Source: JBDTSW01 sp963758845 (GTDB lineage Bacteria; Actinomycetota; Thermoleophilia; Solirubrobacterales; 70-9). Taken from it: 64,000 nucleotides of DNA. The notes below the pieces were generated by a model that had not been told where the DNA came from, did no database searches, and saw only the letters and a program-made list of their open reading frames with translations. Positions 55,615 through 63,542 of the stretch are shown here, piece by piece. The first letter of the stretch is position 1. Each line of letters begins with the position of its first letter. The stretch covers positions 1-64,000 of the forward strand of contig CAVWWX010000001.1 of assembly GCA_963758845.1 (NCBI GenBank), given 5' to 3'. A program made the translations under genes and the position numbers.

Positions 55615-55793
55615 TGCCCGACGTGAAGCTCAAGCAAGTCAGGTCCTCGAACGGCTCCAACGCCACGCAGCGCGCGACCCTGCGCTCGCTCAAGCTCGGG
55701 AAGATCGGGCGCACCTCGACGATGGCGGACTCACCCCAGCTTCAGGGCATGGTCGATTCGGTCTCGCACCTCGTCGAAGTGGAGAAGGGCTGA
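55614..55793 (+). CDS. rpmD: Ribosomal protein L30
   Basis: 59 residues, GTG start overlapping the S5 stop (TAGTG). MPDVKLKQVRSSNGSNATQR, ATLRSLKLGKIGRTSTMADS, PQLQGMVDSVSHLVEVEKG: the complete short L30 with the R-x-T-L-x-x-L-G/K-L motif. The stop overlaps rplO (TGATG). Short, but the identity and spot in the spc order are firm. Confidence 0.95.
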   Translation: MPDVKLKQVRSSNGSNATQRATLRSLKLGKIGRTSTMADSPQLQGMVDSVSHLVEVEKG

Positions 55794-56287
55794 TGGCCCG
55801 CCTCGACCCCGAGGACGTCGGCCTTCACAGCGTGCGCCCCAAGCCGGGCTCGCGGCGTCCGCGCAAGCGGATCGGCCGCGGCGAGGGCTCGGGCCAGGGC
55901 AAGACCTCCGGCCGCGGACACAAGGGCTACGGCTCGCGCTCGGGCTCGAAGCGCAAGCCCGGCTATGAGGGCGGCCAGAACCCGATCCACATGCGGATGC
56001 GCAAGCTTCGCGGGCCGAACAAGAAGACCTCGATGCCCTTCGAGCGCTTCCGGACCCACACGCAGCCGGTGAACCTCGCCGACCTGGACGAGCGCTTCAA
56101 GTCCGGCGACGAGGTCACGCCCCAGACGCTGAAGGCCGCGGGGCTCGCCAAGCGCAGCCACCCGGTCAAGGTGCTCGGCCGCGGCGAGATCTCGAAGAAG
56201 CTCACGGTTCGCGTCCACGGCGCCAGCGCCACCGCGCGCGAGAAGATCGAGGCGGCCGGCGGGACCATCGAGCTGATCGAGGACTAA
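55793..56287 (+). CDS. rplO: Ribosomal protein L15
   Basis: 164 residues from ATG 55793: MARLDPEDVGLHSVRPKPGS, RIGRGEGSGQGKTSGRGHKG and YEGGQNPIHMRMRKLRGPNK, then VKVLGRGEISKKLTVRVHGA. Canonical, with the basic Gly/Arg-rich N-terminal arm that threads into 23S rRNA. Confidence 0.97.
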   Translation: MARLDPEDVGLHSVRPKPGSRRPRKRIGRGEGSGQGKTSGRGHKGYGSRSGSKRKPGYEGGQNPIHMRMRKLRGPNKKTSMPFERFRTHTQPVNLADLDERFKSGDEVTPQTLKAAGLAKRSHPVKVLGRGEISKKLTVRVHGASATAREKIEAAGGTIELIED

Positions 56288-56291
56288 CACC

Positions 56292-57887
56292 TTGCTCCAG
56301 ACGATCGCCAACGCCTTCGCGATCCCGGAGATCCGCCGCAAGCTGCTGTTCACGGCAGCGATGCTGGCGCTCTATCGCCTCGGCGCCTACATCCCGGCTC
56401 CCGGCGTCGACGTCGACACGGTTCAGTCGCTGGAGAACAACTTCGCGGGCTCGAACATCCTCGGCTTCCTCAACCTGTTCTCGGGCGGGAGCCTCTCGCG
56501 CCTCAGCCTGTTCGCGCTGGGGATCATGCCCTACATCACGGCCTCGATCATCCTGCAGCTGCTGACGGTCGTGGTCCCGGCTCTCGAGCGCCTCCAGAAG
56601 GAGGGCGAGGTCGGCCAGCAGAAGATCACGCAGTACACGCGCTACCTCACCGTCATCCTGGCGTTCGCCCAGTCCGCCGGCTACGTCGCCCTCTTCCAGT
56701 CCAGCTCCTTCTCCGGCGGCGCCAACCCGCTTGGGCCCAATGCCACCTTTGGGACCGTGTTCCTCGTCGTGATCTCGCTCACGGCCGGCTGCACCCTCTT
56801 GATGTGGCTCGGCGAGCTGATCACCCAACGCGGCATCGGCAACGGGATCTCGCTGATGATCTTCGCCTCGATCGCGGCCTCGATCCCCAGCGGCATCGCG
56901 TCCTGGTGGACCAACCCCGACCAGGTCTTCGTCGTGATGATGCCGTTCGTCGCGCTGGCCGTGATCGTCGGCATCGTCTTCGTCCAGGAGGGCCAGCGCC
57001 GGATCCCGGTGCAGTACGCCAAGCGCGTGGTGGGGCGGCGAATGACCACCGGCGGGTCGACCTACCTGCCGCTGCGCGTGAACATGGCCGGGGTGATCCC
57101 GGTGATCTTCGCGGCCTCGATCATGGCGTTCCCGCCCACGATCGGCCAGCTCATCAACACCCCGGCGGCGCTCGACTTCGCGGCGTTCTTCAGCCCGAAC
57201 GGCTGGGCCTACGTCGTCGGCGAGGTGTTCTTCATCGTGATCTTCACCTACTTCTACACGGCGGTCACGTTCAACCCGGTGGACCAGGCCGACAACCTGA
57301 AGAAGTACGGCGGCTTCATCCCGGGGGTCAGACCCGGCCGGCCAACGGCCGAGTACCTGGACCGCATCCTCTCGCGCCTGACCTTCCCGGGCGCCCTCTA
57401 CCTGGGCGCCGTCGCGGCCCTGCCGACGATCCTGATCAACCAGACCTCGGCCAACTTCTTCTTCGGCGGCACCTCGATCCTGATCGTCGTCGGCGTCGCC
57501 CTCGACACCGTCAAGCAGCTCGAGGCCCAGCTGATGATGCGCAACTACGAGGGGTTCCTGAAGTCGGCCCTTCGTAGAGGGGCGGTACGTCGAACATCAC
57601 GATGTCCGCGACGTGATCCGCGAGGACCCCGTCCAGATCCCCACCGTGCACGGCGTCTGCCCAGCGCTCGACCAGGGTTCGGATCTGCTTCTCGTCATCG
57701 GTCATGTGGTCCTCTCGACGGGCTCGCGTTACACCCCTGTGAGTCAAGACCGGACTCGGCGCACAATCTCATCGGCGTCGGGGCCAGGCACACCAGCCGT
57801 CCTGCCCTACTGCCCCACAGCGGCCGCTATCCAGGACAGCCCCACCTGAGCGGAGCGTTTAGGCTGCCCGCCTCATGTCCGAGCTGA
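56292..57887 (+). CDS. secY: SecY translocon subunit; native C-terminus replaced by a foreign segment
   Basis: The SecY part is canonical from the TTG at 56292 (MLQTIANAFAIPEIRRKLLF) through ten membrane helices: the plug region NILGFLNLFSGGSLSRLSLF, ALGIMPYITASIILQLLTVV, RGIGNGISLMIFASI and the cytoplasmic loop RRMTTGGSTYLPLRVNMAGV and GFIPGVRPGRPTAEYLDRIL. It reaches the usual end MMRNYEGFLK at 57563. There the sequence changes and the open frame runs another 105 or so residues through unrelated DNA to TGA at 57885-57887. The normal stop codon and last few residues are therefore missing. Total 531 against about 430 usual. Confidence 0.93.
   Translation: MLQTIANAFAIPEIRRKLLFTAAMLALYRLGAYIPAPGVDVDTVQSLENNFAGSNILGFLNLFSGGSLSRLSLFALGIMPYITASIILQLLTVVVPALERLQKEGEVGQQKITQYTRYLTVILAFAQSAGYVALFQSSSFSGGANPLGPNATFGTVFLVVISLTAGCTLLMWLGELITQRGIGNGISLMIFASIAASIPSGIASWWTNPDQVFVVMMPFVALAVIVGIVFVQEGQRRIPVQYAKRVVGRRMTTGGSTYLPLRVNMAGVIPVIFAASIMAFPPTIGQLINTPAALDFAAFFSPNGWAYVVGEVFFIVIFTYFYTAVTFNPVDQADNLKKYGGFIPGVRPGRPTAEYLDRILSRLTFPGALYLGAVAALPTILINQTSANFFFGGTSILIVVGVALDTVKQLEAQLMMRNYEGFLKSALRRGAVRRTSRCPRRDPRGPRPDPHRARRLPSARPGFGSASRHRSCGPLDGLALHPCESRPDSAHNLIGVGARHTSRPALLPHSGRYPGQPHLSGAFRLPASCPS
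57565..57860. other. Foreign-looking segment between secY and adk
   Basis: Left edge at 57564-57573 (the end of conserved SecY meets SnoaL on the other strand); right edge somewhere between 57711 and 57860. The 150 bases upstream of the SnoaL start (57706-57860) contain no recognisable gene. No inverted repeats or target duplication are visible at the edges. Confidence 0.6.
57570..57705 (-). pseudogene. N-terminal fragment of a SnoaL/ketosteroid-isomerase-like protein
   Basis: On the minus strand an ATG at 57705 opens MTDDEKQIRTLVERWADAVH, then GGDLDGVLADHVADIVMFDV and PPLYEG. The helix L-V-E-R-W-A-x-A-V-x-x-G-D-x-D-x-V-L-A-x-H-x-x-D-I-V-M-F-D-V-P-P is the first third of the SnoaL-like (NTF2-fold) family. 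After about 45 residues it runs into the secY end and is cut off. This marks the left edge of the foreign segment. A full protein of about 130 residues would be expected. Confidence 0.72.
57860..57865 (+). promoter_or_regulatory. Candidate adk -10 element
   Basis: TAGGCT, 9 bases before the adk ATG, with no ribosome site between; suggests a near-leaderless transcript and an adk promoter independent of secY. Inference. Confidence 0.4.
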
Positions 57888-58549
57888 ACCTCGTGCTACT
57901 CGGCCCGCCCGGCTCCGGGAAGGGCACACAGGGCGAACGCCTCCAGGAGGACTTCCACCTGCCGTACTCGGCGACCGGGGACATCCTGCGCGCCGCCGTC
58001 CGCGAGGGCAGCGACCTGGGCAAGCAGGTAAAGGAGTGCATGGACCGCGGCGACTTCGCGCCCGACGAGCTGATGGTCGACGTCATCGCCGACCGCCTCG
58101 AGCAGCGCGAGGCGGCCGACGGCTTCATCCTCGACGGCTTTCCGCGCACCCTGCGCCAGGCCGAGGCGCTGGACGCCAAGCTGGGGCAGCTCGGCCGCGT
58201 GCTGACCGTGGCGATCATGATCGAGGTCAGCGACGACGAGGTCGTCCGCCGGCTCGGCGGCCGGCGCTCGTGCCCGAACGGGCACGTCTTTCACGTCGAG
58301 TTCGACCCGCCGAAGAACGAGGGGATCTGCGACGTGTGCGGCGCCAAGCTCGAGGTCCGCGACGACGACAAGCCGGACGTGATCCGCCATCGCCTGGGCG
58401 AGTACCACGCCAAGACCGAGGCACCCTTGGTGCCCTACTACGAGGACCGTGGGATCCTCAAGCGCGTGGACGGCGACCGCCCGCCCGACGAGGTGTCCGA
58501 CCGCATCCGGGCGCTGATCGCGACCCTTCGCATGGAGGAGGAGCTCTAG
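57875..58549 (+). CDS. adk: Adenylate kinase
   Basis: 224 residues. The P-loop is GPPGSGKGTQ at residues 10-19; the AMP-binding region includes YSATGDILRAAVREGSDLGK; FILDGFPRTLRQAEALD is the DGFPR motif. The LID is the long, zinc-type form, with CPNGHVFHVEFDPPKNEGIC and CDVCGAKLEV supplying Cys ligands. Converts ATP and AMP to 2 ADP. The gene keeps the secY-adk-map order typical of the spc operon even though the segment before it is disturbed. map follows 38 bases downstream. Confidence 0.97.
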   Translation: MSELNLVLLGPPGSGKGTQGERLQEDFHLPYSATGDILRAAVREGSDLGKQVKECMDRGDFAPDELMVDVIADRLEQREAADGFILDGFPRTLRQAEALDAKLGQLGRVLTVAIMIEVSDDEVVRRLGGRRSCPNGHVFHVEFDPPKNEGICDVCGAKLEVRDDDKPDVIRHRLGEYHAKTEAPLVPYYEDRGILKRVDGDRPPDEVSDRIRALIATLRMEEEL

Positions 58550-58587
58550 GAGGGCCGGACCCTCTCGGCGCTACTCTCGTGAGCACG

Positions 58588-59355
58588 ATGTATCGCAGTG
58601 GAATCCTCCTCAAGACGCCCGAGCAAATCGAGCAGATGGCCGCCGCCGGGGCGGTCCAGGCCAGGTGCCTGAAGATGCTGGCCGCGAAGTGCCGGCCCGG
58701 CGTGACCACCGGCGAGCTGGACCTCGCCGCCGAGCGCTTCATCACCTCGCAGGACGCGGTCGCATCGTTCAAGGGCTACCGGGGCTTCCCGGGCTCGATC
58801 TGCGCCTCGCCGAACTCGATGGTCGTCCACGGGATCCCGGGCGCGCACGAGCTGGGCCGCGGCGACATCATCTCGATCGACGTGGGGGTCACCAAGGGCG
58901 GCTGGGTCGCCGACGCCGCGATGACCGTCCCGGTCGGCCCGATCGCCGACGAGACGCAGAAGCTGCTGGACGTGACCAAGGCCTCGCTGTTCGCCGGCAT
59001 CGGCGAGGCCCGCCCCGGCAACCACCTGGGCGACGTCTCGAACGCGATCCAGCGCACCGTCGAGGCCGAGGACCTGTCGATCATCCGCACGCTCGTCGGC
59101 CACGGGATCGGCCGCGACATGCACGAGGACCCGCAGATCGCCAACTTCGGCGAGCCGGGCACCGGCCCCGAGCTCGAGGCAGGCATGGTCCTGGCGATCG
59201 AGCCGATGGTGAACGCGGGCGGTCCCGAGGTCCGCGTGGGCGGGGACAACTGGTCGGTCTACTCATCCGACGGTTCCCTGGCGGCCCACTTCGAGTTCAC
59301 CGTCGCCGTCACCGAGGACGGCCCGCGCGTGCTCACCCCCTGGCACGAAGACTAA
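58588..59355 (+). CDS. map: Methionine aminopeptidase type I
   Basis: 255 residues from ATG 58588 (MYRSGILLKTPEQIEQMAAA); GTG 58579 is an alternative three codons upstream. Metal ligands: Asp in IISIDVGVTKGGWVADAAMT (two Asp), His in LVGHGIGRDMHEDPQIANF, Glu in VLAIEPMV and Glu in AAHFEFTVAVTEDGPRVLTP. The substrate His is in NSMVVHGIPG. All five metal ligands are present. Removes the initiator methionine from nascent proteins. cbs follows 10 bases downstream. Confidence 0.97.
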   Translation: MYRSGILLKTPEQIEQMAAAGAVQARCLKMLAAKCRPGVTTGELDLAAERFITSQDAVASFKGYRGFPGSICASPNSMVVHGIPGAHELGRGDIISIDVGVTKGGWVADAAMTVPVGPIADETQKLLDVTKASLFAGIGEARPGNHLGDVSNAIQRTVEAEDLSIIRTLVGHGIGRDMHEDPQIANFGEPGTGPELEAGMVLAIEPMVNAGGPEVRVGGDNWSVYSSDGSLAAHFEFTVAVTEDGPRVLTPWHED

Positions 59356-59365
59356 GCTCATCCCC

Positions 59366-60736
59366 GTGACAGGCGACGCGGCTTCGGAGATCCGCGAGTC
59401 GGTACTCGATTTGATCGGCGAGACGCCGCTGGTGCGGCTCTCCCGCCTCGAGCCGAGCGTGCGTACTCCCCTGGTCGCGAAGGTCGAGTTCATGAACCCT
59501 GGCGGCTCGGTGAAGGACCGCCCGGCGGTGGCGATGATCGATGCTGCCGAGCAGGCCGGGAAGCTTCGGCCCGGCGGCACGATCGTCGAGCCCACCTCGG
59601 GGAACACCGGCCTGGGCCTCGCCATGGCGGCGGCCCTGCGCGGCTACAAGGTGATCGCGGTCATGCCCGACAAGATGAGCAGGGAGAAGATCGACACCCT
59701 GCGCGCTTTCGGGGCCGAGGTGGTCGTCTGCCCGACCGCGGTCGAGCCCGATTCCCCGCAGTCCTACTACCGGGTGGCGGATCGCCTGACCGAGGAGATC
59801 AGCGGCGCGTTCCAGCCGAACCAGTACTTCAACGCCGCCAACCCCGAGGCCCACTACGCCTCCACGGGGCCCGAGCTGTGGCGCCAGAGCGGGGGCCAGA
59901 TCACGCACCTGGTGATCGCGGTTGGCACCGGCGGGACCATCAGCGGCGTCGGCCGCTACCTGAAGGAGCAGAGCCCCGAGCTCGAGGTGATCGGCGCCGA
60001 CCCCGAGGGCTCGATCTACTCGGGCGGCCCCGTCCACCCCTACCGCGTCGAGGGGATCGGCGAGGACTTCTGGCCCGACAGCCTGGACCGCGACGTGATC
60101 GACCGCTACGTGATCGTCTCCGATCGCGACTCGTTCCTGATGGCGCGCCGCCTGGTCGCGCGGGAGGGCCTCTTCGCCGGCGGCTCCACCGGGACCGCCC
60201 TGTGCGCCGCCGTCCAGGTCGCCCGCGAGCTGGACGATCCCGAGCAGATGGTCGCGACCGTCCTGCCCGACGGCGGCCGGCCCTACGTCTCGAAGGTCTT
60301 CAACGACTCGTGGATGCGCGAGCACGGCTACCTGCCCGCCGTCGAGGCGCCTACGGTCGGCGACGTGCTGGCGACGAAGGGGGAGGGGCCCCTGCTGACC
60401 GTCGGCAGCCACGACGTCGTGCGGCGCGCGCTGGAGCTGATGCGCGAGCACGGCGTCTCGCAGGTGCCGGTGGTCTCCGACGAGGACGAGCGGGCGATCG
60501 TCGGCACGGTCAGCGAGCGCAGCCTGCTGGTGGTCTCGGCCGACCACCCCGGGCTGCTCGAGGAGCCGGTCACCGAGGCGCTCGAACCTCCGCTCCCCGA
60601 GCTGGCGGCCGCCGACCCCGTGGCCGACGCGATCCACATGCTGCGCGACGAGGGCAAGCCGGTGATCGTCGTCGACGACGGCCGGCCGCTGGGCATCCTG
60701 ACCGCCCTGGACCTGATCGAGGCGCTCAACCGGTGA
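59366..60736 (+). CDS. cbs: Cystathionine beta-synthase (second copy)
   Basis: 456 residues, intact, from GTG 59366 (MTGDAASEIRESVLDLIGET). PLP Lys50 lies in EFMNPGGSVKDRPAVAMIDA; then TSGNTGLGLAMAAALRGYKV, VVCPTAVEPDSPQSYY, the phosphate loop AVGTGGTISGVGRYLKEQSP and GEDFWPDSLDRDVIDRYVIV. A C-terminal pair of CBS domains starts near residue 330 (PTVGDVLATKGEGPLLTVGS) and ends GRPLGILTALDLIEALNR. It overlaps the next gene by 4 bases, which supports a two-gene reverse-transsulfuration unit. It lies unusually inside the ribosomal superoperon, between map and rpmJ. Confidence 0.96.
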   Translation: MTGDAASEIRESVLDLIGETPLVRLSRLEPSVRTPLVAKVEFMNPGGSVKDRPAVAMIDAAEQAGKLRPGGTIVEPTSGNTGLGLAMAAALRGYKVIAVMPDKMSREKIDTLRAFGAEVVVCPTAVEPDSPQSYYRVADRLTEEISGAFQPNQYFNAANPEAHYASTGPELWRQSGGQITHLVIAVGTGGTISGVGRYLKEQSPELEVIGADPEGSIYSGGPVHPYRVEGIGEDFWPDSLDRDVIDRYVIVSDRDSFLMARRLVAREGLFAGGSTGTALCAAVQVARELDDPEQMVATVLPDGGRPYVSKVFNDSWMREHGYLPAVEAPTVGDVLATKGEGPLLTVGSHDVVRRALELMREHGVSQVPVVSDEDERAIVGTVSERSLLVVSADHPGLLEEPVTEALEPPLPELAAADPVADAIHMLRDEGKPVIVVDDGRPLGILTALDLIEALNR

Positions 60737-61827
60737 GCGACTCCACCGAAGGGCGGGAGCCGCATATCGAGACGCGCGTGGTCCACGCCGGGCTGGACCC
60801 GGACCCCACCTACGGCTCGGTCATCCCGCCGATCCATCAGACCTCCACCTTCGTCCAGCCGCGGCCGGGCGAGTTCGTCGAGGACTACGACTACGCCCGC
60901 TCGGCCAACCCGACCCGGGCGGCGCTCGAGCGGGCGCTGGGCCAGCTCGAGGGCGGCCAGGCCAGCGCGTTCTCCAGCGGGATGGCGGCGACCCATGCGC
61001 TGCTCACCGCGGCGCTCGACGCGGGCGGGCACCTGATCCTGCCCCTCGACCTCTACGGCGGCACCTACCGCCTGGTCGACAAGGTGCTCTCGCGGTTCGG
61101 CCTGGCCTACGACCTCGTCGACCAGGTCGACCTGGAAGCCGTCCGGGCGGCGCTGCGCCCCGAGACGAGGCTGATCTGGGTCGAGACCCCCACCAACCCG
61201 CTGCTGAACGAGGTCGACATCCCCGGGGTCGTCGCGGCCGCGGAGGGCCGGGCGGTCGTCGTCGACAACACCTTCGCGACCCCGATCGTCCAACGGCCGC
61301 TCGAGCTGGGCGCGACGGCGGTCGTCCACTCGACCACCAAGTACATCGGCGGCCACTCCGACGTGGTGGGCGGTGCGGTGATCACGGCCGACGAGGACCT
61401 GCACCAGCGGGTGCGGTTCGTCCAGAACGCGGTGGGCGCGGTGCCGGGCCCGTTCGACTGCTTCCTGGTCCACCGTGGCATCCGCACGCTCGCCCTGCGC
61501 GTCGCCCGGCACACCGAGAACGGCCGGGCCGTCAGCGAGTGGCTGCGCTCGGCTGAGGGCGTCGAGGGGGTGCGCTGGCCGGGGTTCGGCGGCATGGTCT
61601 CGTTCCAGCATCCCGACGCGGCGGCGTTGGCGGCACGGACCAAGCTGTTCTCGCTGGCCGAGTCACTCGGCGGGGTCGAGTCCCTGGTCGAGGTCCCGCA
61701 GGCGATGACGCACCAATCCGTCGCCGATTCGGACGCCGCCGTCTCGCCTGATCTGGTCCGCCTTTCATGCGGGATCGAGGCCGCCGAGGACCTCATCGCC
61801 GACCTGGCCCAGGCGCTCGCCGCCTGA
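60733..61827 (+). CDS. Cystathionine gamma-lyase / gamma-synthase family PLP enzyme
   Basis: 364 residues from GTG 60733, overlapping the cbs stop. HIETRVVHAGLDPDPTYGSV and YDYARSANPTRAALERALGQ open the fold; the PLP lysine is Lys203 in VVHSTTKYIGGHSDVVGGAV; C-terminal MVSFQHPDAA and LVRLSCGIEAAEDLIADLAQ are typical. The partner gene makes gamma-lyase (cystathionine to cysteine) the likelier role, but gamma-synthase cannot be excluded by sequence alone. End of this two-gene unit; 130 bases of leader follow before rpmJ. Confidence 0.93.
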   Translation: MSDSTEGREPHIETRVVHAGLDPDPTYGSVIPPIHQTSTFVQPRPGEFVEDYDYARSANPTRAALERALGQLEGGQASAFSSGMAATHALLTAALDAGGHLILPLDLYGGTYRLVDKVLSRFGLAYDLVDQVDLEAVRAALRPETRLIWVETPTNPLLNEVDIPGVVAAAEGRAVVVDNTFATPIVQRPLELGATAVVHSTTKYIGGHSDVVGGAVITADEDLHQRVRFVQNAVGAVPGPFDCFLVHRGIRTLALRVARHTENGRAVSEWLRSAEGVEGVRWPGFGGMVSFQHPDAAALAARTKLFSLAESLGGVESLVEVPQAMTHQSVADSDAAVSPDLVRLSCGIEAAEDLIADLAQALAA

Positions 61828-61850
61828 CGAGGCGCTCAGGCGACGCTTGC

Positions 61851-61948
61851 TATCCTTCCCGGTCGGCCGAAAGGCCATTTGTTTGTGCCCGCTAGCCCGA
61901 TTCATGGGGCCTGCGGGCCTTCTCGATGAAAGCGATTGGATACGACCC
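61851..61948 (+). promoter_or_regulatory. rpmJ-rpsM operon promoter and leader
   Basis: TATCCT (61851-61856) in GCTTGCTATCC is an extended -10. The leader has a GNRA hairpin GGCC-GAAA-GGCC (61865-61876) followed by ATTTGTTT, then GCCCGC (61887-61892) that can pair with GCGGGC (61913-61918), and ends with TTGGATACGACCC (61936-61948), the same 13-mer found before rpsJ, 11 bases ahead of the rpmJ ATG. Confidence 0.6.
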
Positions 61949-61959
61949 CCAAGGGTTCG

Positions 61960-62073
61960 ATGAAGGTACGAACGTCCGTAAAGCCGATGTGTGAGCGTTG
62001 CCGGGTAATCCGGAGGCGCGGCAAGGTGCTGATCATCTGTTCGAACCCCCGGCACAAGCAGCGACAGGGATAG
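61960..62073 (+). CDS. rpmJ: Ribosomal protein L36
   Basis: 37 residues: MKVRTSVKPMCERCRVIRRR and GKVLIICSNPRHKQRQG. The zinc ligands C-x-x-C, C and H (C11, C14, C27, H32) are those of the C+ form. The gene is too short for usual length cut-offs. infA, normally just upstream, is absent: only the leader lies between the PLP-enzyme gene and this ATG. Confidence 0.96.
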   Translation: MKVRTSVKPMCERCRVIRRRGKVLIICSNPRHKQRQG

Positions 62074-62085
62074 AGGGCTAAGACT

Positions 62086-62469
62086 TTGGCGCGCATCGCA
62101 GGAATCAACCTTCCGCTCAACAAGCGGATCGAGATCGGGCTCACCTACGTCCACGGCATCGGCCGTCCGACGGCCGAGAAGATCCTCGCCGACACGGGGA
62201 TCGACCCGAACACCTACGTGAAGGACCTGACCGACGACGAGGCCGTGAAGCTTCGCGAGGCGGTCGAGTCCCGCGAGGTCGAGGGCGACCTGCGCCGCGA
62301 CCGCTCCCAGAACATCAAGCGCCTCTCCGAGATCGGTGCCTACCGCGGCCTGCGCCACCGCCGCGGCCTGCCGGTCAGGGGCCAGCGAACGAAGACCAAC
62401 GCCCGCGGCCGCAAGGGACCCAAGCGGATGAGCGTCGCCGGCAAGCGCAAGGCGCCGACGCCCAAGTGA
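62086..62469 (+). CDS. rpsM: Ribosomal protein S13
   Basis: 127 residues from a TTG start: MARIAGINLPLNKRIEIGLT, YVHGIGRPTAEKILADTGID, RGLRHRRGLPVRGQRTKTNA, and a basic tail GPKRMSVAGKRKAPTPK. The conserved N-terminus M-A-R-I-A-G-(V/I) falls exactly at the TTG, so this start is firm. S13 contacts the P site and forms bridge B1. Confidence 0.96.
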   Translation: MARIAGINLPLNKRIEIGLTYVHGIGRPTAEKILADTGIDPNTYVKDLTDDEAVKLREAVESREVEGDLRRDRSQNIKRLSEIGAYRGLRHRRGLPVRGQRTKTNARGRKGPKRMSVAGKRKAPTPK

Positions 62470-62480
62470 GGAACTGAGAG

Positions 62481-62879
62481 ATGCCGCAACCGAGGAAGGG
62501 CAAGGGCAAGACCCGTCGCCGCGTCAAGAAGAACATCCCCTACGGCGTCGCCCACATCAAGACGTCGTTCAACAACACGATCGTGACGATCACCGACACC
62601 GACGGCAACGTCGTCTGCTGGGAGTCCGCCGGCTCGGCCGGGTTCAAGGGCTCGCGCAAGTCCACGCCGTTCGCCGCGCAGGTGACGGCCGACGCTGCCG
62701 CCCGCAAGGGCATGGAGCACGGGCTCGAGCGCGTGGAGGTCCACGCCAAGGGCGCCGGCTCGGGCCGCGACACGGCGATCCGCTCGCTCCAGGCCGCCGG
62801 CCTTCAGGTCACGACCGTCAAGGACGTCTCGCCGCAGGCCCACAACGGCTGCCGCCCCAAGAAGCGGCGGAGGGGCTAG
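62481..62879 (+). CDS. rpsK: Ribosomal protein S11
   Basis: 132 residues: MPQPRKGKGKTRRRVKKNIP, AHIKTSFNNTIVTITDTDGN, VEVHAKGAGSGRDTAIRSLQ and VSPQAHNGCRPKKRRRG. The conserved GGSGRD-like loop reads GAGSGRD. Full length. 2 bases before rpsD. Confidence 0.97.
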   Translation: MPQPRKGKGKTRRRVKKNIPYGVAHIKTSFNNTIVTITDTDGNVVCWESAGSAGFKGSRKSTPFAAQVTADAAARKGMEHGLERVEVHAKGAGSGRDTAIRSLQAAGLQVTTVKDVSPQAHNGCRPKKRRRG

Positions 62880-62881
62880 CC

Positions 62882-63502
62882 ATGGCGAGGGATACCGGAG
62901 CCCAGTGCAAGCAGTGCCGCCGCGAGGGACAGAAGCTGTTCCTGAAGGGCGAGCGCTGCTTCACCGAGAAGTGTGGCGTCGAGCGACGCTCCTACCCGCC
63001 CGGAGAGCACGGCCGCGGCCGTGTGCGGGCGTCGGAGTACCGCAACCAGCTGCGCGAGAAGCAGAAGGCGCGGCGCTTCTACCAGCTGCTGGAGAAGCAG
63101 TTCCACTCTTACTACGTGAAGGCGTCGCGGCAGCCGGGAGTCACCGGCGAGAACCTGCTGCGCCTGCTCGAACGGCGTTTCGACAACGTCCTCGTGCGCC
63201 TGGGCTTCGCGGCCTCGCGCCGCCAGGCCCGGCAGATGATCGGCCACGGCCACTGGTTCATCAACGGCCGCCGCGTCGACATCCCCAGCTACCAACTGCG
63301 TCCCGACGACGTGATCACGATCAAGCCCTCCTCGCCCGCGACCGACGTGGTTCGCCAGGCGACCGAGTTGACCGCTGCTGTCCCCCCGTGGCTGCAGGCC
63401 GATCACGACGCACTGACGGCGAAGGTGCTTCGCCTCCCCGAGCGCGCTGAGATCGCGACGCCGGTGGAGGAGCAGCTCATCGTCGAGCTCTACTCCAAGT
63501 AG
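62882..63502 (+). CDS. rpsD: Ribosomal protein S4, zinc-binding form
   Basis: 206 residues. N-terminal zinc knuckle C-x-x-C (AQCKQCRREGQKLFLKGERC then F-T-E-K-C) marks the C+ form. The S4 RNA-binding domain is LERRFDNVLVRLGFAASRRQ and HWFINGRRVDIPSYQLRPDD. The C-terminus ATPVEEQLIVELYSK is canonical. S4 nucleates 30S assembly and in E. coli represses the alpha operon. Confidence 0.97.
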   Translation: MARDTGAQCKQCRREGQKLFLKGERCFTEKCGVERRSYPPGEHGRGRVRASEYRNQLREKQKARRFYQLLEKQFHSYYVKASRQPGVTGENLLRLLERRFDNVLVRLGFAASRRQARQMIGHGHWFINGRRVDIPSYQLRPDDVITIKPSSPATDVVRQATELTAAVPPWLQADHDALTAKVLRLPERAEIATPVEEQLIVELYSK

Positions 63503-63542
63503 GGCAACCAACCTTCAGCGCCCGCAACCGAGAGGAATACCA

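Noticed and set aside
57325..57338. GGGGTCAGACCC-like sequence inside secY as another repeat copy
   Set aside because: It encodes the conserved SecY loop IPGVRPG and lacks the flanking unit found in rplJ, rpsQ and rpsE, so chance at a conserved site is the better explanation, although the rare AGA codon is curious.
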